Shown here piece by piece: positions 7,477-14,935 of a stretch of DNA of 22,332 nt. The notes beneath the pieces are model-generated. The model searched no databases, was not told the DNA's origin, and was given only the letters and a program-made list of their open reading frames with translations. Every line of letters begins with the position of its first letter. The stretch's first letter is position 1. Origin of the DNA: JBLKSS01 sp047607725 (GTDB taxonomy: Bacteria; Pseudomonadota; Gammaproteobacteria; Enterobacterales; Enterobacteriaceae); contig NZ_JBLKSS010000028.1 of NCBI RefSeq assembly GCF_047607725.1, forward strand, positions 1-22,332, written 5' to 3'. The position numbers and the translations under genes are program-made.

Positions 7477-9423
7477 TCAATAAATACGGTAGTTGTCGCC
7501 GTTATACACATCGAGCTGTAAGCCAAAGGCGTTGCTGTCGGTGACGGCGCTGTTTTGCAGCACCAGTCCCGGTGCCAGCGCAATACGCATATCCGCCTGG
7601 GCTTTCACTGGCTGCGGTACCGCCTGTTGCTCGTCCTTCCTGTCCCACCGGGCGTAGATATCGCCCAGCCAGCCGCCGAGTTTTTCGCCAAGCACGCTGC
7701 CCAGCATCGAGCCGGCCACCGCCCCCATCGGGCCGCCGATTGCGCCGACGAGTCCGCCTGCCGTCGCACCGCTTGCCGCCCCCACCGCCCCGCCCTTATC
7801 CTCGGCGCTGGCATTCTTGTCCAGCAGCGTCGGGGCCAGCGACAACGCCGTCAGCGCCGGCCCACCCAGGCGCATTGCGCCGCGACCGAGCGCCCGCTGT
7901 CCCACACCGGACAACCAGCGTCCGGCCGTGCTCACGCCCGGTATCCGGCTTAACCGTGCGCCGGTGCGATTGAGCATGCCGCCAAAGAAGCCCGAGACGG
8001 CGGAGGCCGCCCGCCCCAGGCGGGAGCGCGGCACCGGGGCCGCTGGACGGCCAGGACGGACACGGGCGCCTTTACGGCGGGTGCGACCGTTGCCATCGAC
8101 ATAAGTCTCACTGCCACCGCCGACGCCGCCAGCCGGCCAGTTGGTGACAAACACGCTCACCGGCGCGCCCATGCCGCCGCCCATCGCAAACGGTGCGGGA
8201 CCAGCCAAAGCCGCCGGGGCATTTTTGCCGCGCCCACGCCACCACCGATAAGCACGCCACGGGTAACGCACCGGCGCACTGGCCAGCCCCCAGGCGGGAC
8301 GGGCTATCGCCATGCCGACACGGGCCAGTTTCGAGGCGACATAAATCGCCAGAATGGCCTTGGCCGTATTGGCGGCGTATTTGCCGATGTTGTCGATAGT
8401 CTCGCCGTAGCCGGCTTTGCGAAGCGCCATCAGCTCGGCGTTGACCCGGTTAAGGCCATTTTTAAACAGCGGGACGCCACGGCGGGCACTGTCGAATACC
8501 CCGTTAAAACGACTGGCTAGCCTGTCGGCCCATTGGTCCTGCAAACCGCTTTCCTGCGCCTGGTCAGCAAAATTTAGAAAGGATTTAAGCTCTTCTTTAA
8601 GGCGCTTAAAGGGGCCTTTATTCATCACCTTGACGGCGAACTGCTGCCACACATCACCAAATTGCGAAGTGATCCCCGTCCAGGAGTTCATCGCGTCTTT
8701 TTGTGCGCCCTTGGCCTCTGCACGCATCGCTTGGAACAGCAAGCGAATAGACTCAGGTCCCAGCAAGCCTTTTTCCCCCTGAGCCTGCATTTCAGGACGT
8801 GTTTTTCCCAGCGCCCGGCCAAGGATGCTGTAAACATCAACGCCATAGCCGGTTAACAGGTTCGCATCCTGAGCCTGAATGCTTTTGCGGGAAAACATCT
8901 GCTTCAACTGAAGGGAGGCACCCTGGGCTTCCGGCAGCGTCCAGCCGTGCCGCGCGCCCTGGTCTTCCAGCATGGCGACAAAAAGCCTCGCCTGCTCTCG
9001 GTTCATGCCAAATTCACGGCTGGTCGTGTACTCCTGAATAACGCCCTGCAAGCCCCAGGTGGTGTCTTTAGCGTTTTTCGTCGCCCACTGAATATCGTCG
9101 TCGGTCTGCCCCTTGTTCTTGTTATTCTGCGCGTTCAGGCGAATGGTGTAGTTTTCCATTGCCGCCGCCGGGTCGATAAAGGCTTTTTTCAGGCCATACA
9201 GCGCCGCGCCCCCGGCCAGCAGCCCGTAAAGGCGCGCCACGCCGCCATAGGCCGCTTTGGCGCGCGTCTCCAGATGGTCAAAGCCGGATGACACCGACGC
9301 CAGCCCCAGGCGCAGACCGCCAAAGGTGCGCTGGCCCTGATGGCCCAGCCGGTCAAGCTGACTCCCCAGGCTATTCGCCCGAAGACCGAGACCGTGCAGG
9401 GATGCGCCGCCTTGCCGCCCCAT
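7477..9423 (-). CDS. tail tape measure protein (Mu gp42-like)
   Basis: 648 residues from ATG 9423. It shows tape-measure features: helical N-terminal part (LDRLGHQGQRTFGGLRLGLA), NYTIRLNAQNNKNKGQTDDD, TWGLQGVIQEYTTSREFGMN, and a Gly/Ala-rich hydrophobic stretch near the end (GGLVGAIGGPMGAVAGSMLG). Such proteins set tail length and fill the tube. No ribosome site precedes ATG 9423, while the frame is open further upstream with tail-like residues (ESAVIVDLLGNLPRQARLFG). A strong site (GGAGGAGAGGG) precedes an in-frame ATA at 9529-9531, so the true start is probably there, with the normal start codon lost or ATA used. It overlaps the small gene at 9479-9667. Confidence 0.82.
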   Translation of the reverse strand: MGRQGGASLHGLGLRANSLGSQLDRLGHQGQRTFGGLRLGLASVSSGFDHLETRAKAAYGGVARLYGLLAGGAALYGLKKAFIDPAAAMENYTIRLNAQNNKNKGQTDDDIQWATKNAKDTTWGLQGVIQEYTTSREFGMNREQARLFVAMLEDQGARHGWTLPEAQGASLQLKQMFSRKSIQAQDANLLTGYGVDVYSILGRALGKTRPEMQAQGEKGLLGPESIRLLFQAMRAEAKGAQKDAMNSWTGITSQFGDVWQQFAVKVMNKGPFKRLKEELKSFLNFADQAQESGLQDQWADRLASRFNGVFDSARRGVPLFKNGLNRVNAELMALRKAGYGETIDNIGKYAANTAKAILAIYVASKLARVGMAIARPAWGLASAPVRYPWRAYRWWRGRGKNAPAALAGPAPFAMGGGMGAPVSVFVTNWPAGGVGGGSETYVDGNGRTRRKGARVRPGRPAAPVPRSRLGRAASAVSGFFGGMLNRTGARLSRIPGVSTAGRWLSGVGQRALGRGAMRLGGPALTALSLAPTLLDKNASAEDKGGAVGAASGATAGGLVGAIGGPMGAVAGSMLGSVLGEKLGGWLGDIYARWDRKDEQQAVPQPVKAQADMRIALAPGLVLQNSAVTDSNAFGLQLDVYNGDNYRIY

Positions 9424-9478
9424 GCCGACCAGACTTTGACCGAACAGCCGCGCCTGCCGGGGCAGGTTGCCCAGCAGG

Positions 9479-9667
9479 TCAACAATGACGGCGCTCTCCC
9501 TGGCAGCAAAGGGTGATTTCCGTCGCGTTATCCCTCTCCTCCGGGCGTACCGGCGGGGTGATTTTTATAAAAGGGCGCTGGCAGTAACGCCGGGTATGCA
9601 GGATGTCGCTGCCCGCCTGACGTAGTCGGCTGCGCACGGCGTTCATGGCATCAAACATGTTCATCAT
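9479..9667 (-). CDS. small hypothetical protein upstream of the tape measure
   Basis: 62 residues (MMNMFDAMNAVRSRLRQAGS then DILHTRRYCQRPFIKITPPV), with no family I recognise. It has a Shine-Dalgarno (AGGACAGGT just upstream) for ATG 9667, and it overlaps the end of the preceding gene by 17 bases, so it looks translated. Position invites comparison with the tail assembly chaperones that precede tape measure genes in contractile and long-tailed phages, but the sequence does not show this. It ends 52 bases inside the probable start of the tape measure. It could be a complete small protein or a truncated one. Confidence 0.55.
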   Translation of the reverse strand: MMNMFDAMNAVRSRLRQAGSDILHTRRYCQRPFIKITPPVRPEERDNATEITLCCQGERRHC

Positions 9668-10049
9668 GGTGACCTGTCCTTTTCAGCATTTTCATTGATA
9701 ACCGAGCCTCACACAGTAGCGTGCTCAGTAAAACCGGCCCCGATCCGGACAGCAATGCCCGTAAGGTGCTCCAGGCGGTGTACCACGCCTGACGCCGACT
9801 TGGGCCAGAGAGATAACAGCCCAGTTGCAGCGCTTCCCAGACATCTACATCAAATCCCTGCCACCGGTAATCATGTTGCTGGGCCGGGGGCAAGGTCGCC
9901 GCCACCATCTCATACCGGTCCAGCCAGAGGTACGGCGTTGCCCCGCGTGACAGGGTGATATATGGCCGGATGTTGTTATCAAGGTTATAACGTGCGTAGC
10001 GGGCCATACGCCGCAGGGCGCGAACTTCATGGCGTAAAGGGTTATTCAT
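9651..10049 (-). CDS. hypothetical protein between B and the tail module
   Basis: About 132 residues from ATG 10049 (a GTG lies one codon before). The N-terminal third is basic (LRHEVRALRRMARYARYNLD), the middle aromatic (GATPYLWLDRYEMVAATLPP; YRWQGFDVDVWEALQLGCYL) and the end again basic. I recognise no family, and it does not resemble Mu kil, gam, gemA or mor. Its start overlaps the end of the reading frame of the damaged small gene upstream by a few bases and its stop overlaps the next start, so it is part of the coupled operon. Role unknown. Confidence 0.6.
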   Translation of the reverse strand: MNNPLRHEVRALRRMARYARYNLDNNIRPYITLSRGATPYLWLDRYEMVAATLPPAQQHDYRWQGFDVDVWEALQLGCYLSGPSRRQAWYTAWSTLRALLSGSGPVLLSTLLCEARLSMKMLKRTGHHDEHV

Positions 10050-10255
10050 CACTGTCTCTCCTGAGTAACTGGTTCATGTCATGACATACCTGCATCATCA
10101 CCTCCTGCGCATCCGGAAGCACATAGAGCGCGTCCCCCCCGGTTGCCAAACGACACTAACAGGCTGTGTGACGATTCCAGCGAGACAGAGACCACCCGCC
10201 GGGTATTGAGCAGTACCTGGCGTCCGGCGCTGTCGGTAAAGAGCACACCGCCCAT
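10042..10255 (-). pseudogene. small hypothetical gene behind B, frameshifted in a G7 run
   Basis: From ATG 10255 the protein reads MGGVLFTDSAGRQVLLNTRR and VVSVSLESSHSLLVSFGNRG. At a run of seven G on the - strand (10134-10140) the frame as given turns into a Gly/Cys-rich tail that stops at 10079. With six G it would continue DALYVLPDAQEVMMQVCHDM and NQLLRRDSDE to a TAA at 10042-10044, overlapping the next start codon. The second version is clearly the more protein-like, so I read this as a ~70-residue gene with a one-base insertion. It starts right after the B stop. I do not recognise the family. Confidence 0.6.
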
Positions 10256-10257
10256 AC

Positions 10258-11201
10258 TCACCCCCTTGCCGGCAGCAGGTCGGTATCGGTATACACCTCC
10301 CTGAACGCCGCCTTGATGTATTTTTCCCCCAGTTGGTCCTGTGCATCACCGCTGGCCATCAGCCATGCCTGGCGCAGGGTGTGCGATAACACCCGCAAGG
10401 CACCGGCTTTCTGGGCAATGGCCTGTACCAGCGTCAGCTCGCTTTCGCCGGTAATGCCCCAGGCGGCAGCAATCGCGGCCACATCCGCTTTTTTGGCCTT
10501 TAACAGGCGCTTGGAGCGGGCGATACGGCTGTACAGCCGGGCCAGATCATCCGCCCCCTGAGTTGAACGGGCCGATTTCGACAGGCCGCGCGGGTTACCA
10601 ATCAGCACCATCCCGACCCCGGTCGCATCCTGAATGGCACGCAGCTGCTCCAGCCCGTCAATGCCCAGGTGATCCGCCTCATCGACAATCACCAGCCCGT
10701 GAGTGCCGGTCAGCCGCCGCCGAATTGCACGTGCCAGCGTACCCTTGTTTTTAGGCAGGTCGCTAAGGCCCAGCGCTTCCGCCAGCTCCAGCAGACACTC
10801 GGTGATGCTGGCGTGGGCCGGGGAAAGGGTCACCATCCAGGTATTGGCATGCTGGCAGTACTGACGGGCGGCAAAGGTTTTGCCCACCTCCGGCACCCCG
10901 ACAATCACATTCATGCACTGCGCCAGCCGGACAAACTGGAACACTGCCCATATCTCCTTGACCGTCGCCGTCTCCACAAACTGCGGCGGTGCGGGCAAGG
11001 TCTTTTTTTGCTGATAATCCGTCAGCCAGCGGGTTAACAGTTCACCGACCCGCTGGTTATTTCCGGTGTAACTCCCTTGATAAAGTTGGATATCACCGCC
11101 CCTGACTGCCCGGTCTCGCGCGCCATCTGCGCCTGGGTTACCTGACCTGAATCAATCAGTTCATGCAGCGTCTTGATAAGATCATCATTTTGGGTCATCA
11201 T
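10258..11201 (-). pseudogene. B: Mu B-like transposition target activator ATPase, frameshifted
   Basis: Mu B is an AAA+ ATPase that coats target DNA and activates the A transposase. The first frame, from ATG 11201/11198 behind AAGGAGG, gives an N-terminal HTH (LIDSGQVTQAQMARETGQSG, AVISNFIKG). A missing base at about 11072-11078 then breaks it; one added base gives SYTGNNQRVGELLTRWLTDY leading into the second frame. That frame (10258-10998) has PQFVETATVKEIW, Walker A GVPEVGKT, Walker B GLVIVDEADHLG, an arginine-rich sensor region and the C-terminal domain (AQKAGALRVLSHTLRQAW). The reconstructed length, about 315 residues, fits the 312 of Mu B. The break separates the HTH from the ATPase, so activity is doubtful unless it is a read error. 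Confidence 0.85.
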
Positions 11202-11238
11202 CCTGCCTCCTTGATGAAAAGCGTTCTTGTGTTCCGAT

Positions 11239-11270
11239 AAGCCATTCGGTTGCTCCCGAATGGCTTTTTT
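11239..11270 (+). terminator. Rho-independent terminator, + direction, between A and B
   Basis: A perfect 11-bp stem AAGCCATTCGG / CCGAATGGCTT with a six-base loop is followed on the + strand by TTTT, making six T in a row with the stem end. It faces against the - strand genes and overlaps the stop codon of A. On the - strand the hairpin lacks a T run, so it should mainly stop antisense transcripts entering A from the B side. Confidence 0.7.
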
Positions 11271-13358
11271 ACAACAGCGGATCTGCATCCTGCTGGGCTT
11301 CAAGTAGAGCCAGCCCACGCTGTAAGGCCCCTTCGGTATCCCAGTCATCCGCCTGAACTTCACACTCCACCGCCTGTTTGACGGCAGCATTTCCCACCGT
11401 GCGGTAAACATTGCCAGGCAGCCAGTTGTCTTCCGCCACTGCGGGCAGGGTGACGGTGTTTTCTGCTTCGGCCAACGCCACTTTCTCTTCGCCCCGTTTG
11501 CGCATCCCCTTAATACGTTGTTGCCGGTTGTGGTATTCCGCCGTCACCGGGAAGGCCTGGCGCTTGTTGCCATCCCAGACGGCTTCACAGAGGTAGGAGC
11601 CATCCATGCGGCGCACGATCACCTTGCTGGCATCGTGAATGTCGTAGTTCACCAGCACCTTGTGCCCGTGCTGATCAGCCAGTTTGGCGGCATAGTAAAT
11701 GTTGTTGAGGAAACGGATTTCACAGCGACTGACGGTGCGTTCGGTCTGCGGCATGAACAGGTCGCGTAGCTCAAACTGCGTCAGCCATTCCAGTTCGGTG
11801 GCTTCGTTTTCCAGCTTCCAGCGGCGAAACTCGGCCGGACTGTAATGCTGCCCATCAGGGCGTTTGGGTAATTCACTGTGCGGACGGGCGTTGTACCATT
11901 CGACCCCGGCCTTGATTTCATCAATCAGCATCGCCCAGGAGGGCAGCTTGCGCAGCGTGGTCTGCTGGGCGACAGTCAGCTCACCGCCCTTTGATTGGGC
12001 GTTCAACGCCGATTTAAGTGCCTTGCCGGTCTTGCGCACGGTTTCCCTGTCAGCGCCGGTGCCGTAGTAGGTGGCAAAATGGCGGGCAATGCGCATCGGC
12101 AAGGTGCGGTTAAGCCGTTCGATAATGCCACGCCCTTGCGGATTGCGGGAATGCCGGTCGGATGTTCAATATTCAGGCGGGTTAAAATACCGGTAATATC
12201 CGCATCGAGCGTGTTGTTGGTTTCACCGCTGCCATTATCCGAATAATAGAGAAACGGCTTGCCGTGGGTGGCAATGCCATACCGCAGGGCATCGGTGACG
12301 GCGATCACGTTCTCGGAGAGCGACAGGCTCCAGCCGGTGATATAGCGGCAGCTGCCATCGATAATAAAGGTCACTTCCGGCGAAAAGGGCTGGCCGTGGT
12401 CGGGATGGGCGACTTTCATCTTCATGCCGTGACCGTCGCCAATCCAGACGTAATTCACCGGCAGGCTGGTCCAGTCGCGGCGAATAAACCCTTCCAGCTG
12501 GCGATATTCGCTGCCGGTCTTGCGCCCGCGCTGTTTCACGGTTTCGGGGAGTTTCTCCATTGCATACAGCACGGCATCATAGGAAGGCTGCGCGGCTAAC
12601 ATCAGCGGTTCATCGGCATAGCGCTGTTGCCATTCGGCGCAAAAATCCGCATACGCCTCTTTCATGCTGCACCCGTTCGGTTTGCGATAGTGCGCTAGAT
12701 AGTCATGTAACCAGGCGATTTGCTCCGGTTTTACCACCCCGCGCTTACCCGGAGCCAGAACTATCAGGCGCTCGGCAGGTGTAGCGGCTTTTTTGTAGTC
12801 GGCCAGCCAGCCCTTAAGGGTGATTTCACTGAGTTGACGGTTTTTGCCTTTCTTGGCATTGGCCGCCTGGGCGATGCTCTCGGGCAACTGGCCTGTTTTC
12901 GCCTGCTGGACAATAAAGCGGATCGCTTGCGCACAGCTATAACGGGGTTGTTGCCCTATGGTGATGATATGCTGCACCAGTAACATCCGCGCATCGGCAA
13001 TCTGGCGCTGCTTATCCGTCAGATCGGCTAACCTGTCCCCAATCAATGCCGGGCAACGGCGGTAAACGTCCAGCTTGCCCGCTTTTTCAAGGTCTGAGCC
13101 GGCCTTTGATACCTCTGTTTTACTGGCAGCCGCATCCGCAGGGGCAGCAGTCATCATCTGCTGGAGATGACGCTCGCGGAGCACGCGCTGGGCTTCCGCT
13201 GGCTAGCAATCGATGTGGTACTCGTAAGCCTTGGTGCCTGCGCGTTTACGTTTCATGGAATCAGCATTGCCCGCCCATTTATTCAGCGCCAGCCTGATCC
13301 CTTGCACGGTGCCCGGTAATCCAGTGATCCCCAGCAATTCGTTTGCGGACACAAACAT
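11269..13358 (-). pseudogene. A: Mu A-like DDE transposase, amber codon plus frameshift
   Basis: Reconstructed length ~697 codons, close to Mu A (663). Start ATG 13358 lies two bases after the ner stop. The N-terminal DNA-binding domain (VSANELLGITGLPGTVQGIR, AYEYHIDC) meets a TAG at about codon 52, where Mu A has Leu (SLPVEA; here TAG-PAEAQRV). After it the frame runs 393+ codons with the catalytic Asp in IGDGHGMKMKV and YYSDNGSGETNN. One base is missing near 12145-12150; beyond it the other frame gives PQGRGIIERLNRTLP with the catalytic Glu, then the C-terminal barrel and the B-interaction region. DDE order and spacing are intact. Two independent lesions make this a pseudogene; the amber substitution is less easily a read error than the frameshift. 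Confidence 0.9.
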
Positions 13359-13360
13359 GA

Positions 13361-13603
13361 TCAAGCTACCTCGCAGGAACGAGGATACCGACTTGGCCAG
13401 ATTTCCTCCGGCGTGACGCCGATCGCTTCGGCAACAATGCGTTCGTATTTCTTGCAGGGGCGATCGAGCACGTTTCGTAGTGAATCGGCTTTCAGACCTG
13501 CTTTTAACGAGAGTTGCCGTAACGTGAACCCCTTCACGTGTACTGCTGCAACAATGTACTCCCTGCGCCAGTCACGGTTTATTTCTTCATTTCTAAGCAT
13601 CAT
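13361..13603 (-). CDS. ner: Ner-like early regulator
   Basis: About 80 residues from ATG 13603, preceded by AGGG at good spacing; upstream codons to 13639 would run through the operator, so the shorter start is preferred. The sequence INRDWRREYIVAAVHVKG, FTLRQLSLKAGLKADSLRNV and PEEIWPSRY is Ner/Nlp-like (Mu Ner: W-R-DVIA.L..., PEVIWPSRYQ) with a lambda-repressor-type HTH. In Mu, Ner shuts down the early and repressor promoters during lytic growth. It lies first in the early operon, two bases before the A start, with palindromic and direct-repeat operator candidates just upstream. The frame is complete. Confidence 0.88.
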   Translation of the reverse strand: MMLRNEEINRDWRREYIVAAVHVKGFTLRQLSLKAGLKADSLRNVLDRPCKKYERIVAEAIGVTPEEIWPSRYPRSCEVA

Positions 13604-13627
13604 TCGATTACCCTGAACAGTTAGGCG

Positions 13628-13655
13628 TACCGATAACACGGATGTGTTATCGGTA
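13628..13655. promoter_or_regulatory. 12-bp perfect inverted repeat, operator candidate
   Basis: TACCGATAACAC - GGAT - GTGTTATCGGTA is a perfect dyad with a four-base centre, 25 bases upstream of the ner start in the divergent ner/c intergenic region. The site is of the kind bound by Ner or c repressor dimers. As RNA it would also form a strong hairpin in the early leader. Which protein binds is not visible. Confidence 0.6.
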
Positions 13656-13664
13656 TGGGCAATT

Positions 13665-13695
13665 ATCGATCTTCAAAAAGAAAAAATCGATCTTT
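13665..13695. promoter_or_regulatory. ATCGATCTT direct repeats, second operator candidate
   Basis: ATCGATCTTC (13665-13674) recurs as ATCGATCTTT (13686-13695), 21 bases apart, i.e. two helical turns, so both lie on the same DNA face. They sit in an AT-rich divergent intergenic region between ner and c. They differ from the palindrome next door, which suggests that two different regulators bind here. A smaller dyad AAGATT-TAAT-AATCTT follows at 13722-13737, close to where the repressor promoter should be. Confidence 0.5.
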
Positions 13696-13771
13696 CTTTT
13701 CTCTTTTTTTGGATTAAAGGCAAGATTTAATAATCTTTAAAAAAATTATCAATAACTTACAGGAAAGGAAA

Positions 13772-14314
13772 ATGGGTAGAAAAAAAACAAGTAGTTTTTC
13801 TTTTGTAGAAGATGGAAAAGAAAATATCCAAGCGCGGTTAAAACAACTGATAGGGGGCTGGAGTCTGAGACAGGCTGCTATAGCGTGGGGCTTGCCTTAT
13901 TCAACACTAAATAATTACTTTGAAAAATGTGCTAGACCTGGTGTTAATGTGGTAGCTAAAATTTGTCAGGTAGAAAATGTATCAATTGAATGGTTGGTTT
14001 TTGGTACACAACCAGAGCAACCAGCATCTACCCTTGATGAACCATTGCAACGATTAACAGCGATACTCACCTCTTTAGAATCAGAGGAGCTAAAGAGCTT
14101 GACGAAATTGTTAGGTCGTAAGGGAGCAGACGTATTGGTGCGTTTGCTTGAAGACGGCAGCTTAGATCTGCTAAATTTGACAAGCTATAGAAGAGAGGCT
14201 GCCTTAATGCTTGAAAACATGTCAGATAAAGAAGTCAGAGAGATTTTGCGTGAACTTAAGCAATGTAATACCCTTCCTGAGGAAGTAGATTATAAGCATC
14301 AGGCCAGTGCTTGA
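13772..14314 (+). CDS. Mu c-type / CI-like phage repressor
   Basis: 180 residues behind AGGAAAGG. Residues ~18-50 form an HTH (IQARLKQLIGGWSLRQAAIA, WGLPYSTLNNYFEK), followed by VSIEWLVFGTQPE, a feature of phage CI-type repressors. The rest is mostly helical and charged (LGRKGADVLVRLLEDGSLDL; MSDKEVREILRELKQ) and could serve oligomerisation. It is the only intact + strand gene of the prophage and diverges from ner, as c does in Mu, where it silences the early operon. The gene is clearly richer in A+T than the GC-rich tail genes, a sign of separate origin. The C-terminus ends QASA; Mu c ends in a ClpX degradation signal, but I cannot tell whether this tail has that role. Confidence 0.82.
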   Translation: MGRKKTSSFSFVEDGKENIQARLKQLIGGWSLRQAAIAWGLPYSTLNNYFEKCARPGVNVVAKICQVENVSIEWLVFGTQPEQPASTLDEPLQRLTAILTSLESEELKSLTKLLGRKGADVLVRLLEDGSLDLLNLTSYRREAALMLENMSDKEVREILRELKQCNTLPEEVDYKHQASA

Positions 14315-14347
14315 GGTACTGGCTACCCCCAAATTTCTTGTATGTCA

Positions 14348-14557
14348 TTAAGTATTGAAACTCTTTTAAACGCGGTTTTAAGGCCGTTACGTTAAGTATC
14401 AAATGTTTTGCCTATAGGCTCTATTTTGTTCATCGGTATCAAATACATAAATCATCCCTAAGCCTAAGAAATCCCACGAATTCCCGCCAGATCCCGCCAA
14501 TTCCCGTAAGTATCAAATAAATTACTTCTCTATAGACAGCAACTTCATCGTATCACA
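14348..14557. repeat. prophage end with transposase-binding-site-like repeats
   Basis: Related copies occur at 14348 (TTAAGTATTGAAA), 14392 (TTAAGTATCAAAT), 14434 (CGGTATCAAAT), 14507 (TAAGTATCAAATAA) and 14550 (GTATCACA). They lie beyond the repressor gene, where Mu has L1-L3 for transposase A. The outermost copy ends in CA at 14556-14557, matching the TG/CA ends of Mu-type elements, so the junction with host DNA is proposed there. The end position is a guess; the repeats themselves are seen. Confidence 0.5.
14471..14510. repeat. four tandem 10-bp units in the prophage end
   Basis: Four consecutive decamers ATCCCACGAA, TTCCCGCCAG, ATCCCGCCAA and TTCCCGTAAG share WTCCC at exactly one helical turn. 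The last runs into the GTATCAAAT repeat at 14507. Such phasing suggests a protein array or DNA bending. Confidence 0.55.
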
Positions 14558-14851
14558 GGAATATCTGACTGGCTAAGTTTCGGCCGTTCAAGCCCACGGC
14601 TGTTTTGGCTTTGCCGAGCGTGAATGATTTTCTAGGCGATAAGACCAGCTGTTAGCAGGGTCTGGCGTTACGCAGCGTGGTAGCCGTAAACGGCAGGCGA
14701 TGTCAGCGTTTAACCACTCCATCCCCTTTTTCCGCGCACGATGAGCGAACGGCTACATGCCCTGCTGCATATCTGTCTACGTCAGCGTCGCTTGAATTAA
14801 CGGGTTTTAATCGATGGCGATGCATAGGGAAAGGGGGAACGGGGAAAAGAA
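14558..14851. other. host spacer between prophage end and tRNA-Phe
   Basis: About 290 bases downstream of the tRNA gene (which runs leftward). I see no gene with family similarity, no clear terminator and no integrase remnant. A 19-codon ORF (14743-14802) lacks support. Confidence 0.4.
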
Positions 14852-14926
14852 TGGTGCCGGACTCGAAATCGAACCAAGGACACGGGGATTTTCAATCCCC
14901 TGCTCTACCGACTGAGCTATTCGGGC
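14852..14926 (-). tRNA. pheV: tRNA-Phe (GAA), acceptor stem damaged
   Basis: On the - strand the gene reads GCCCGAATAGCTCAG..., with anticodon GAA in a GGGGA/TCCCC stem, normal D and T arms and a coded CCA. Next to speC, this is the position of pheV in E. coli. Compared with the standard gene it has A for G at position 6, and the 3' acceptor strand is TCCGGC, one G short of TCCGGGC, giving 75 instead of 76 bases. The stem therefore has an A-C mismatch and an unpaired C. If the deletion is real the tRNA is probably poor or inactive, and another tRNA-Phe copy must serve the cell. A single-base read error would explain the deletion but not the substitution. Confidence 0.88.
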
Positions 14927-14935
14927 AACGTGCGC

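Larger units (their letters stand above)
1..14557 (-). mobile_element. Mu-like prophage, partial (left edge outside window)
   Basis: The block has the Mu order, reversed: c repressor, ner, transposase A, activator B, then tape measure, gpN (gp43), gpP (gp44), gp45, gp46, gp47, gp48 and tail fibre. All genes except the repressor and the fibre remnants at 1-973 lie on the - strand. The c-proximal end is placed near 14557 because copies of a GTATCA motif cluster there and the outermost one ends in CA, as Mu ends do. The other end lies left of the window. The usual Mu middle and head genes are absent between B and the tape measure. A and B are damaged, so the element is probably immobile. The call of a Mu-like prophage is secure; the exact end is tentative. 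Confidence 0.88.

Noticed and set aside
14303..14325. Terminator behind the repressor gene (GCCAGT...ACTGGC)
   Set aside because: Six-base stem with no T run after it; too weak to call.
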